A DNA stretch of 64,000 nt. It comes from Holophagales bacterium (lineage in GTDB: Bacteria > Acidobacteriota > Thermoanaerobaculia > UBA5066). Location: assembly GCA_016716705.1 (NCBI GenBank), contig JADJVF010000011.1, forward strand, positions 97,058 to 161,057. Direction: 5' to 3'. Under the pieces are notes generated by a model. It did not search any database, was not told the DNA's origin, and saw nothing but the letters and a program-made list of their open reading frames with translations. A program made the translations under genes and the position numbers. The first letter of the stretch is position 1, and every line of letters starts with the position of its first letter. This document shows, in pieces, positions 34,711 to 43,259 of this stretch.

Positions 34711-35682
34711 TCAGATCCAGCGCCGCCGCCGGAAGAGATAGATCATGCCGCCGGCGAGGAAGATCCAGAAGCCCCAGAGGGCAGGGTAGAACCAGCGGAT
34801 CTTCAGCTCCGGGAGGAACTCGAAGTTCATCCCGTAGACGCCGGCGAGGAACGTGAGAGGCATCCAGATCGCCGAGAAGATCGTGAGAACTTTCACGATC
34901 TCGTTGAGGCGGTTCGAGGAGACGGAGAGGTGCGCCTCGAGGGCGCCGCTCGCGAGGTCCGTCAGGATGATCGTCGTCTCCTCCATTCGCGCCGCGTGGT
35001 CGTAGACGTCCCGGAAGTAGTGGGAGGTCCGCTCTTCGATGTACGGGAGGTCGCGCCGGGCGAGGCGTCCGAGCATCTCGCGCTGGGGAGCGACGAGCCG
35101 GCGGATCGTCAGGAGCTGGCGCTTCACGTGGAGGAGCTCGTGGAGGACCTTCTGCTGCGGCGCTCCGGAAAAGATCTCCTCCTCGATCTCCTCGAGGCGC
35201 TCCTCGGACCGGTCGAGGATGGGGAGGATCTCGTCCATCATCCGGTCGACGAGCGCGTGGAGAACGCGGTCCATCTGGCTCTCCATCGTGAGGTCCCGCT
35301 CGAGGACGAGCCTGCTGACCTCGCGGCAGGCCGCGACGGGGCGCCGGTGGACGGTGACGAGAAAGCCGGGACCGAGGTAGGCGGCAAGCTTGTAGCCGTC
35401 GAGCTCGAGCCCTTCCTCCGTCGGCCGGAGCCCACGGAAGAGGAGGAAGAGGTATCCGGCGAATTCTTCCACCTTCGGCAGCTGTACGGGCGTCAGGGCG
35501 TCCTCGACGGTGAGGTGGTGGAAGCCGCAGACGTCCGCCAGCGCGCGGGCCTCCTCGTCGGTCGGGTTCTCGACGTCGACCCAGATGGAGCGTCCCGCGA
35601 GGCCGGGCCAGGCGGAGGCGAGAGTTGCGTTCTCGAGAAGGCAGAGCCCCTTCTCTTCCTCGTAGAGATGGACGGTCAGCAT
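34711..35682 (-). CDS. corA: CorA-type magnesium/cobalt transporter
   Basis: 323 residues. A long cytoplasmic helical domain (PKVEEFAGYLFLLFRGL, EEIEEEIFSG) is followed by two C-terminal membrane segments joined by the signature loop YGMNFE (VLTIFSAIWMPLTFLAGVYG, and the last segment ending in the basic tail RRRRWI). It forms a pentameric divalent-cation channel. The start is ATG 35682; TACACT lies seven bases upstream on this strand and no ribosome site is visible, so it may be leaderless. It converges on the ABC exporter and diverges from murG. Confidence 0.93.
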   Translation of the reverse strand: MLTVHLYEEEKGLCLLENATLASAWPGLAGRSIWVDVENPTDEEARALADVCGFHHLTVEDALTPVQLPKVEEFAGYLFLLFRGLRPTEEGLELDGYKLAAYLGPGFLVTVHRRPVAACREVSRLVLERDLTMESQMDRVLHALVDRMMDEILPILDRSEERLEEIEEEIFSGAPQQKVLHELLHVKRQLLTIRRLVAPQREMLGRLARRDLPYIEERTSHYFRDVYDHAARMEETTIILTDLASGALEAHLSVSSNRLNEIVKVLTIFSAIWMPLTFLAGVYGMNFEFLPELKIRWFYPALWGFWIFLAGGMIYLFRRRRWI

Positions 35683-35689
35683 CGGGGGG

Positions 35690-35695
35690 AGTGTA
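35690..35695 (-). promoter_or_regulatory. Putative -10 box, leaderless start of corA
   Basis: TACACT on the minus strand, followed by exactly seven bases and then ATG at 35682; the gap is C-rich with no Shine-Dalgarno sequence. Confidence 0.4.
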
Positions 35696-35815
35696 GTCGG
35701 CGGGGGCGCCGGCCGGCGCGGCGGTCGCCTTGATTCGGGGCGAGAATGCGATCGGGGCGGGGACCGGCGCGACGCGGCGCCCCGGATGCTCCAGAATCCG
35801 GCGGAGGCGCGACGT

Positions 35816-37831
35816 TTGAAGACGGGAACGAGGATCCTCCTGACGGGCGGCGGGACGGCCGGGCACGTGAACCCCGCTCTCGCCATCGGTGCCGCCCTCG
35901 CCGAGCCGGGGAGCGAGGTGCTCTTCGTCGGCGTGAAGGGGAGGGCCGAGGAGCAGGTCGTCCCGCGCGAGGGAATTCCGATCCACTTCGTGAGGGCCTC
36001 GGGCTTCCCCGGCGCGCGCCCATCGCCCGCCTTCGTGCGGTTCCTTCTCGACCTCGCCGTCGGGACGGCGCAGGCGGCCGCGACCCTTCTCCGCTTCCGC
36101 CCCGACGTCATCATCGGAACCGGCGGCTTCGCTTCAGCCCCGGTCATCTTCGCCGCGACCTTCCTGAAGAAGCTCCGGCTGTCGAAGGCCCGGGTCTTCG
36201 TCCACGAGCAGAACGCCGTCCCGGGAAAGCTGAACCGACTCGTCGGACGCTACGCCGAGAAGGTCTTCGTCACGTTTCCCGAGACGCTCTCCCTCTTCCC
36301 CGGCAACGGAGCGCTGACGGGCTACCCGGTCCGCAAGAGGATCGGGCACGTGGCGCCGGAGGAGGCCCGGGCGCGCCTCGACTTCACCGTGCCGGAGGGG
36401 AGGACGGTCGTCTTCGTCTTCGGCGGCTCCCAGGGCTCGCGCTCCCTGAACCGCGGCCTCGTCGACGCCCTCGGCGACCTGATGCCGCACGCCGGCCGGC
36501 TCTTCGTCGTCCACGGCACCGGCCTCTTCAAGGGGGGCGGTTACGACGCGGAGGCCGACACCGCGGCGCGCCTCGCGACGCGCTACACCGAGGAGGAGAG
36601 GGCGAGAATCGCGACGTTCTACCTGTCGCGGAGCTACTTCCACGACATCGCCTCGGTCTACGCCCTGGCCAGCCTCGTCGTCATCCGCGGCGGCTCGGGG
36701 AGCCTCAACGAGGTGGCGCGGATGGGGATCCCCGCCCTCGTCGTCCCGAAGGCGAACCTCCCGGGCGACCACCAGGTCGCCAACGCCCGCGCCCTCGAGC
36801 GGGCCGGCGGCGCGGAGGTGATCTACGAGGAGACGGTCCTTTCGGACGGGCGCCTCGTCGAGGTCCTCGACGGCGCACGCCTCGCGCGGCGCATCCTCGC
36901 CCTGGCGGAAGACCCGGTGCGGCGCGCCGACATGTCGAAGAAGGGGCGGGACGTCCTCGGAATCGACGCCGCCGCCGAGATCGCGCACCACGTCCGCCAC
37001 GGCCGCGCGAGCACCGTCATCGATCCGACTCTCGTTCCGGCGCCCACGGTCGTCTCGAACGCCGCGCTGCTGTCCCGGCTCGAGAAGGCCGCAGCGGCGG
37101 CCGGGCGGAGCTACCGCGTCGAGGACGTCGTCGAGCCTCGGGATCTCGCCTGGTTCCGGAGCCGCGCGGCCTCGCTCCTGGTCCACGACGAGTGGGAAGC
37201 GCGGAACCTCGGCGTGAAGCTCCTCGGCCTGCTCGACGGGACGGAAAAGGTGCCTCTCCTCCTCGCGCTCCTGGCCGACCGGACCCCCGCCCCGCTCCTG
37301 CAGCGTCTCCTCGGGGGAGATTTCGCCCAGGTCGGCTTCGTACGCCGGAACGTCTACACCGCCCTCGCCCGCCTCGACGTCGTCGACGCCGGGGTCGAGG
37401 AGGCCCTCCTCGCCGGGTTCACCGACCCGTACTGGGAAGTGCGAGCGGAGGCGGCGCGGACGGCGGCGCGTTTCGCCGGCCGGCTCGCGCGGCACGTCGA
37501 GATCGTCGCGGCGCTCGGGAAGGGGCTCTGTGACCGGAACCTCGAGGCTGCGGCTGCTGCGGCCGAGGCGCTCGGTACCCTCGGTGGAGAGAGGGATGCC
37601 CTCCCGGCCCTCCTCGCCCTCGCCGACTACCGTTTCTGGAAGGTCCGCGCCGCGGCGCTCCGGGGAGTCCTTTCCCTCGTCGAGCGGGGCGAGGTGCGCG
37701 ATCGGGAGAAGCTGAAGCAGGCGCTGCCCGGCTTTCTCCTGACCTCGACCGACTTTCGTCCCCAGTTCGAGATGAAGCTCTCGTACCGCCGGGTCCTCGA
37801 GGCCCTTTCGCGCGGACAGGAGGCTTCCTAG
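35816..37831 (+). CDS. murG: MurG glycosyltransferase with C-terminal HEAT-like extension
   Basis: 671 residues from TTG 35816, which has GGAGG eight bases upstream; ATG 35786 would add ten residues. The first 390 or so form MurG: LLTGGGTAGHVNPALAIG, GTGGFASAP, HEQNAVPGKLNRL, GGSQGSRSLN and the UDP-GlcNAc site GGSGSLNEVARMGIPALVVP. Lipid I is converted to lipid II at the inner face of the membrane. The remaining 280 residues are helical, with HEAT-like units (TDPYWEVRAEAARTAARFA and DYRFWKVRAAALRGVLSLV). Normal MurG is near 360 residues, so this is a fusion. mraY starts at the base after the stop. Confidence 0.9.
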   Translation: MKTGTRILLTGGGTAGHVNPALAIGAALAEPGSEVLFVGVKGRAEEQVVPREGIPIHFVRASGFPGARPSPAFVRFLLDLAVGTAQAAATLLRFRPDVIIGTGGFASAPVIFAATFLKKLRLSKARVFVHEQNAVPGKLNRLVGRYAEKVFVTFPETLSLFPGNGALTGYPVRKRIGHVAPEEARARLDFTVPEGRTVVFVFGGSQGSRSLNRGLVDALGDLMPHAGRLFVVHGTGLFKGGGYDAEADTAARLATRYTEEERARIATFYLSRSYFHDIASVYALASLVVIRGGSGSLNEVARMGIPALVVPKANLPGDHQVANARALERAGGAEVIYEETVLSDGRLVEVLDGARLARRILALAEDPVRRADMSKKGRDVLGIDAAAEIAHHVRHGRASTVIDPTLVPAPTVVSNAALLSRLEKAAAAAGRSYRVEDVVEPRDLAWFRSRAASLLVHDEWEARNLGVKLLGLLDGTEKVPLLLALLADRTPAPLLQRLLGGDFAQVGFVRRNVYTALARLDVVDAGVEEALLAGFTDPYWEVRAEAARTAARFAGRLARHVEIVAALGKGLCDRNLEAAAAAAEALGTLGGERDALPALLALADYRFWKVRAAALRGVLSLVERGEVRDREKLKQALPGFLLTSTDFRPQFEMKLSYRRVLEALSRGQEAS

Positions 37832-38935
37832 ATGATCTTCTGGATCGGCAAGCTCCTCGCGCCGTTTCACGCGTTCTCGTTCCTGCGCCTCGCCGAGTAC
37901 CTCTCGTCGCGCTCCATCGGCGCCGCGCTCACGGCGGTCCTCCTCACGCTCTGGATCACGCCGAAGGTCATCTGGTGGCTCCAGCGGCGCGCCTTCGTCG
38001 ACCAGGTGCGCGAGACGGGGATCCCCTCGGCGTTCGACAAGGCGGGGACGCCGGTCATGGGGGGCGTCGTCCTCGTCGGCGTCGTCACCGCCTCGTGCCT
38101 CCTCTGGTGCAACCTGGGGAGCGGCTACGCCCTCCTCGTTCTCCTCGGCATGGTCTGGTTCGGCGCGATCGGCTTCGTCGACGACCGGGCGAAGATGATG
38201 GCGAAGTCCGGGGACAAGGGGATGTCCGAGCCGAAGAAGCTCCTTCTCCAGGGCGCCTTCGCCGCGCTTCTCGTCGCGGTCCTGGCGAGCCCGTGGACGC
38301 CGCTTCCGGCGGCCGAGTCGGCCCGGCTCCACCTGCCGTTCCTCAAGACGGCGGTCCTCGACAACCCGTGGTTCTACTTCCCGTTCGTCTTTCTCTTCGT
38401 CCTCCTCGTCGGCAACTCGGTGAACATCACCGACGGGATGGACGGCCTCGCCATCGTCCCCTCGGTCTTCGCGATCTCGGTCCTCGGCGTCTTCGGCTAC
38501 CTCCTCGGCAACGCCATCTGGTCGCGCTACCTCTTCTATCCCTTTCTGCCGGGGGCGGGCGAGCTCGCCGTCTTCGCCTCCGCCTTCGCGGGGGCGGGAA
38601 TCGGCTTCCTCTGGTTCAATGCCTACCCGGCGCAGATCTTCATGGGCGACACCGGCTCCCTCTCCATCGGCGGGAGCCTCGCGGTGGCGTCGGTCCTCCT
38701 GAAGCAGGAGGCCCTCTTCGTCATCCTGGGCGGGCTCTTCGTCGCCGAGGCCTTCTCCTCGCAGGTGCAGGACAAGATCGGGATCAAGCTCCTGGGCCGA
38801 AGGCTCTTCGCGCGGGCGCCGCTCCACCACGCCATGGCGTACAACGGGCTGGCCGAGACGAAGGTCGTCGTGAGGCTCTGGATCGTCGCCGGCATCCTCG
38901 CCCTCGCCGCCCTCGCGACGCTGAAGCTCCGGTGA
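37832..38935 (+). CDS. mraY: MraY phospho-MurNAc-pentapeptide transferase
   Basis: 367 residues with about ten membrane segments. Signatures: DKAGTPVMGG, FVDDRAKM, NSVNITDGMDGLA with the magnesium-binding Asp residues, NAYPAQIFMGDTGSLSIGG and LHHAMAYNGLAETKV near the C terminus. It transfers phospho-MurNAc-pentapeptide to undecaprenyl phosphate, making lipid I. The stop overlaps murJ by GTGA. The murG-mraY-murJ order puts the last two synthesis steps and the flippase in one operon, while no mur ligase or fts gene is visible here. Confidence 0.93.
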   Translation: MIFWIGKLLAPFHAFSFLRLAEYLSSRSIGAALTAVLLTLWITPKVIWWLQRRAFVDQVRETGIPSAFDKAGTPVMGGVVLVGVVTASCLLWCNLGSGYALLVLLGMVWFGAIGFVDDRAKMMAKSGDKGMSEPKKLLLQGAFAALLVAVLASPWTPLPAAESARLHLPFLKTAVLDNPWFYFPFVFLFVLLVGNSVNITDGMDGLAIVPSVFAISVLGVFGYLLGNAIWSRYLFYPFLPGAGELAVFASAFAGAGIGFLWFNAYPAQIFMGDTGSLSIGGSLAVASVLLKQEALFVILGGLFVAEAFSSQVQDKIGIKLLGRRLFARAPLHHAMAYNGLAETKVVVRLWIVAGILALAALATLKLR

Positions 38936-40500
38936 CCGGGGCGCGAAGATCCTCGGCGGCGAACGCCCTCCTCGTCGGGGCCGGCGTCCTCCTGAGCCGG
39001 CTTGCCGGCTTCGTCCGCGAGAGAATATTCGCCCACTACCTCGGGAACTCCGACGCGGCGGACGCCTTCAAGGCAGCCCTCAAGATTCCGAATGCCCTCC
39101 AGAACCTCTTCGGCGAGGGGGCCCTGTCGGCCTCCTTCATCCCGGTCTACTCGCGCCTCCTCGCGGAGGGGCGCGAGGAGGAGGCGAAGCGGACGGCGCG
39201 CGCCGTCGGAACGCTCCTCACGATCCTCGTCACGATCCTCGTCTCGTTCGGAGTCCTCGCGACGCCGCTCCTGATCGGCCTGATCGCGCCCGGCTTCAGC
39301 GGCGAGAAGCAGGCCGCGACGATTCTGCTCGTGCGGGTCCTCTTCCCCGGCATCGGCCTCCTCGTCCTCTCCGCCTGGTGCCTCGGGATCCTGAACAGCC
39401 ATCGCCGGTTCTTCCTCCCGTACGCGGCGCCCGTCCTCTGGAACGGCGCCATGATCGCGGCCCTGGTCCTCGCCGGCGCGAAGGCGGCGCCGTACGCGAT
39501 CGCCGAGTGGACGGCGTGGGGCGCCGTCGCGGGAAGCCTCCTCCAGCTCGCGGTCCAGCTCCCGCAGGTGTGGCGCCTCGCGGGGCCGCTGGGTCCCGTC
39601 TTCGACGTCCGATCGCCCCACGTGAAAACCGTCGTCTCGAATTTCCTGCCGAGCGTCGGGAGCCGCGGCGTGACGCAGGTCTCGAGCTACGTCGACCAGG
39701 TCATCGCGAGCTTCCTCCCGTCGGGCGCCGTCGCGGCCCTCGCCTACGCGCAGACGATCTACCTCCTCCCCGTCTCCCTCTTCGGCATGTCGGTCTCGAG
39801 CGCCGAGCTGCCGGAGCTCTCCTCCGGAATCGGGGCGGACGTCCTTCGCGAGAGACTCGACGTCGCTCTCCGGCGCGTCGCGTTTCTCGTGATCCCCTCG
39901 GCGGTCGCGTTCGCCTTTCTCGGAGACCGGATCGTGGCGCTCGTCTTCCAGACGGGGGCGTTTCGCGCCGACGACGTCACGCACGTCTGGGTCGTCCTCG
40001 CCGGCTCCTCGATCGGCCTCCTCGCCATGACCCTCGGGCGGCTGTACGCCTCGGCGTTCTGGGCGCTCCACGACACGCGGACGCCGCTCGGCTTCGCGGC
40101 GGTGCGCGTCGCCCTCGGCGCGAGCCTCGGCGCACTCTTCGCGTTCGAGGGGCCGAGACTCCTCGGGCTCCCTCCGCGCTACGGCCTCGCGGGGCTCACG
40201 CTCGGCGCGGGCCTCGCCGGCTGGGTCGAGATGCTTCTCCTGCGCCGCGCGCTGAACCTGCGCGTGGGGAAGACGGGCCTGCCGGTCTCGTTCTCGCTTC
40301 GAGTCTGGGGCGCGGCCCTCGGCGCGGCGGCGGCCGGGTTCGGCGTGAAGCTCGCGGCCGGAGCGCTCGGGCCGGTTCTTCTCGGCGCCCTCGTCTGCGG
40401 CACCTTCGCCGCGGCCTACGGCGCGCTGTCCCTCCTCTTCCGCGTCCCCGAGGCCTCGGCGCTCGCGGGACGATCCGGCGCCGCCTCGGCGCTCCGCTGA
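38932..40500 (+). CDS. murJ: MurJ lipid II flippase
   Basis: 522 residues with about 14 membrane segments. The N terminus (LLSRLAGFVRERIFAHYLG, DAFKAALKIPNALQNLFGEG and SASFIPVY) is diagnostic for the MurJ/MviN group of the MOP superfamily. It flips lipid II to the periplasmic face. Start GTG 38932 overlaps the mraY stop. Conserved Arg and Asp in the N-terminal helices are kept. Last gene of the lipid II operon. Confidence 0.94.
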   Translation: MTGARRSSAANALLVGAGVLLSRLAGFVRERIFAHYLGNSDAADAFKAALKIPNALQNLFGEGALSASFIPVYSRLLAEGREEEAKRTARAVGTLLTILVTILVSFGVLATPLLIGLIAPGFSGEKQAATILLVRVLFPGIGLLVLSAWCLGILNSHRRFFLPYAAPVLWNGAMIAALVLAGAKAAPYAIAEWTAWGAVAGSLLQLAVQLPQVWRLAGPLGPVFDVRSPHVKTVVSNFLPSVGSRGVTQVSSYVDQVIASFLPSGAVAALAYAQTIYLLPVSLFGMSVSSAELPELSSGIGADVLRERLDVALRRVAFLVIPSAVAFAFLGDRIVALVFQTGAFRADDVTHVWVVLAGSSIGLLAMTLGRLYASAFWALHDTRTPLGFAAVRVALGASLGALFAFEGPRLLGLPPRYGLAGLTLGAGLAGWVEMLLLRRALNLRVGKTGLPVSFSLRVWGAALGAAAAGFGVKLAAGALGPVLLGALVCGTFAAAYGALSLLFRVPEASALAGRSGAASALR

Positions 40501-40586
40501 CATTCCGGGGGGCCCGCCCGGGGCCACCGGGCTCCTGACGGGACGGGGCTCGATTCGGCCGGGAACGAGCCAGGGAGATGGCGCCG

Positions 40587-40603
40587 ACTTCACACAACTT
40601 CAC
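40587..40603 (+). promoter_or_regulatory. Direct repeat, candidate response-regulator box
   Basis: ACTTCAC occurs twice with a three-base spacer, so the units are ten bases apart, one helical turn. This is the usual geometry for OmpR/CpxR-family binding. It lies about 85 bases before the Spy-like gene, whose downstream neighbours are an OmpR-type regulator and its kinase. Confidence 0.45.
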
Positions 40604-40687
40604 CTTCCGGAAGAACGGCCGAAATTCGCGGCCTCCATCTTCCCTTTCGACGGCAGGGACGAAGCCTTCCGTCCGAAGGAGAAGAAG

Positions 40688-41234
40688 ATGAACGAGACCG
40701 CTCCCCACACCTCCGCCTCCACCCCGAACGCGAGCCGTCCGAAGAGCCGTCGCGGCCGGGGCCGCACCGTCCTCTTCGGGGCCCTCTTCCTCGGCGTTGC
40801 CGCCGTCCTGACGGCGGGCGCCCTCCAGGCGTTCGGCTTCAGCCCGTTCCGGCACGGCGCGTGCGGTTCGATGGACCCGGCGCAGGTCGAGAAGAAGATC
40901 GACCGGATCGCCGGCTGGGTCGTCGAGGACCTCGGCGGGACGCCGGAGCAGCAGGCGAAGCTCTCTGCCGTCGCGAAGGCGGCGGCGAAGGACCTCGCCC
41001 CCGATTCACGACGAGCTCGTCGCCGGCCGCCGGCAGGCCGTGGAGATCCTGACGGCCGCGCAGATCGACCGGGCGGCCCTCGAGGCGCACCGCGCCCGGC
41101 AGATGCAGCTCCTCACCACGGTCTCCGAGCGGCTGACGACGGCCGTGGCCGACGCGGCGGACGTCCTCACCCCCGAGCAGCGGGTGAAGGCCGCCGAGCG
41201 CCTCGCCAGCCACATGGCTCGGTTCGGGCACTGA
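40688..41234 (+). CDS. Spy/CpxP-like periplasmic protein, one frameshift
   Basis: About 182 residues. An N-terminal membrane or signal segment (TVLFGALFLGVAAVLTAGAL) is followed by a helical region with GTPEQQAKL and, near the end, VLTPEQRVKAAERL, the LTxxQ motif of Spy/CpxP. A run of five C at 40998-41002 should be four; the frame then continues IHDELVAGRRQAVEILTA to the stop at 41234. Spy and CpxP sense misfolded envelope proteins and restrain the Cpx kinase. Here the gene is followed by an OmpR-type regulator and a kinase, the same logic as cpxP-cpxRA. Confidence 0.75.
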
Positions 41235-41280
41235 TTCCGCGGCCGCCCCGTCTGCGGCCGGAATGCCCGATGATGTGACG

Positions 41281-41979
41281 ATGGCGACGCGGATCCTGAT
41301 GATCGAGGACGACGCGAGACTCGCCTCGATGGTCTCCGAAGACCTCGGCCGGAACGGCTTCGACGTCTCGGTGGCGAGGATGGCCTCGGAAGGGCTCGCG
41401 CGGCTGGCGCGCGAGCCCTTCGACCTCGTCCTCCTCGACCTGATGCTCCCCGACGCCGACGGCCTCGACGTCTGCCGGCGCCTCCGGGCCTCGGGCGGGG
41501 CGGTGCCGGTCATCATGCTGACCGCCAAGGGCGATCCGACCGACCGCGTCGTCGGCCTCGAGCTCGGCGCCGACGACTACCTCGCCAAGCCGTTCGACCC
41601 GCGCGAGCTCCTCGCCCGGATCCGGGCGGTGCTCCGGCGGCCGTCCTCCGTCGCGGGGGCGGAGTTCCGAGTGCTGCGGTTCGGCCGGCTCGAGGTGGAC
41701 GCCGACGCCCGAGTGGCGCGCGTCGACGGGATCGAACGGCCGATGACGGCACACCAGTTCAACCTCCTTCTCGCCATGGCCGAGCGGGCGGGGCGGGTCC
41801 TCTCGCGAGAGCAGCTCATGGAGGCCGTCAAGGGCGAGTCCCTCGAGGCCTTCGACCGGTCGATCGACGTCCACGTCGCGCGCATCCGCGCGGCGATCGA
41901 GGACGACCCGAAGAGCCCTCGGCGCATCCTGACGGTGCGCGGCGCGGGCTACGTCTTCGCGAGGAGCCAGGACGCGTGA
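41281..41979 (+). CDS. OmpR/CpxR-family response regulator
   Basis: 232 residues. The receiver domain has the acidic pair IEDD at residues 9-11, the phospho-acceptor Asp53 in LLDLMLPD, Thr in LTAK and Lys in LAKPFD. A winged-helix DNA-binding domain follows (HQFNLLLAMAERAGRVLSRE, SIDVHVARIRAAI and RTVRGAGY-like RGAGYVF). Start ATG 41281. The stop overlaps the kinase start (GTGA). The ten-base direct repeat upstream of the Spy-like gene is the likely operator. Confidence 0.92.
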   Translation: MATRILMIEDDARLASMVSEDLGRNGFDVSVARMASEGLARLAREPFDLVLLDLMLPDADGLDVCRRLRASGGAVPVIMLTAKGDPTDRVVGLELGADDYLAKPFDPRELLARIRAVLRRPSSVAGAEFRVLRFGRLEVDADARVARVDGIERPMTAHQFNLLLAMAERAGRVLSREQLMEAVKGESLEAFDRSIDVHVARIRAAIEDDPKSPRRILTVRGAGYVFARSQDA

Positions 41980-43237
41980 GCCGGGAGAGCTGGCACCCCG
42001 GGTTGAGGCTTCACGCGAGGATCTACCTCGCCGTCCTCGCGAGCGTCGGGATCGTCGCCCTCCTCTCCGGCCTCGCGTGGCACCTCAAGTACGGCCGCGA
42101 GCCGATCGAGAGCGGTCTCGAGCTCTCCGCCGAGGTCGCGAGCGAGCTCCTGGCGCCCGCGGGCGCCTCGACCGTCGAGCAGGGGGCCGTCCTCGCGCGC
42201 TGGGGCAGGAGGACGAACGCCCGGATCACGCTCTTCTCGCCGACGCGCCAGCGGATCGCCGCGTTCGGCGATCCGCTCCCGCCTCCGCCGCCGGAAGAGA
42301 CGGAGAGCGGGACGTTCCACGTCGGACGGGCCGCCCCGGGAATCCGCCTCCGCCTTCCCGACGGCCGCTGGCTCGTCGCGGTGCGAACGTTCCGGCGCGC
42401 CCCCCCGCTCGGCTTCCTTTCGGTCCTCGCGCTCGCGGCGGTCGCGGTCGCCGTCGCGGCCTGGCCGATCTCGCGCCGGATCACGAGGCGCCTCGAGCGG
42501 CTCAAGGAAAGCGTCGAGGCGCTCGGGGCCGGCGACCTCGGCTCGCGGGTCACCGTGGAGGGGAGGGACGAGGTCGCGCTCCTGGCCTCGAGCTTCAACA
42601 GGGCCGCGGGGCGGATCGAGGAGCTCGTCGGCGCGCAGCGCCGGCTCCTCGCGAACGCCTCGCACGAGCTCCGGAGCCCTCTCGGGAGGATGCGCGTGGC
42701 GGCGGCGCTCCTCCAGGGCGACCCGCACCTGAAGGAAGAGATCTCACGCGACGTCGCCGAGCTGGACGACCTCGTGGAGGAGATCCTCCTCTCGAGCCGG
42801 CTCGAGGCCGGAGCCGCCGACGAGCCGTTCGAGGAGGTCGACCTGACGGCGCTCGCCGCCGAGGAGTGCGCCCGCGCGGGGGCTTCGCTTTCGGGGGACG
42901 TCGTCACCGTGAAGGGAAGCCCGAGGCTCCTGCGCCGTCTCCTGCGCAACCTTCTCGAGAACGCCCGCGGGCACGGAGGCGCCGGCCCCGTCGAAGTGGT
43001 CGTGCTCCCGTGCGGGGAGGCGGCGCCGAGGTGCACGTCCTCGACCGGGGTCCGGGCGTTGCTCCCGACCTGGTCGAGCGGATCTTCGAGCCCTTCTTCC
43101 GCCTCCCGGGAGCGTCGAACGGCGGAGCCGGCCTCGGCCTCTCGATCGCCCGGCAGATCGCCCGCCGGCACGGCGGAACCGTCGCCTGCCTCCCGCGCGA
43201 AGGCGGAGGGACGCTCTTCCGCGCGACGCTGAGGTGA
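41976..43237 (+). CDS. Envelope-stress-type sensor histidine kinase, one frameshift
   Basis: About 420 residues. Two membrane segments (LAVLASVGIVALLSGLAW and LGFLSVLALAAVAVAVAAW) flank a periplasmic sensor of about 100 residues; a HAMP domain, an H-box NASHELRSPLGRMR and an N-box NLLENARGH follow. One G is missing at 43014-43017; corrected, the protein continues GGGAEVHVLDRGPGV, then EPFFR and GGAGLGLSIARQI, and ends at 43237. It is the partner of the upstream regulator, in a CpxA-like arrangement. Confidence 0.85.
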
Positions 43238-43259
43238 CCGCCGGACCTCGGGGCCTGGC

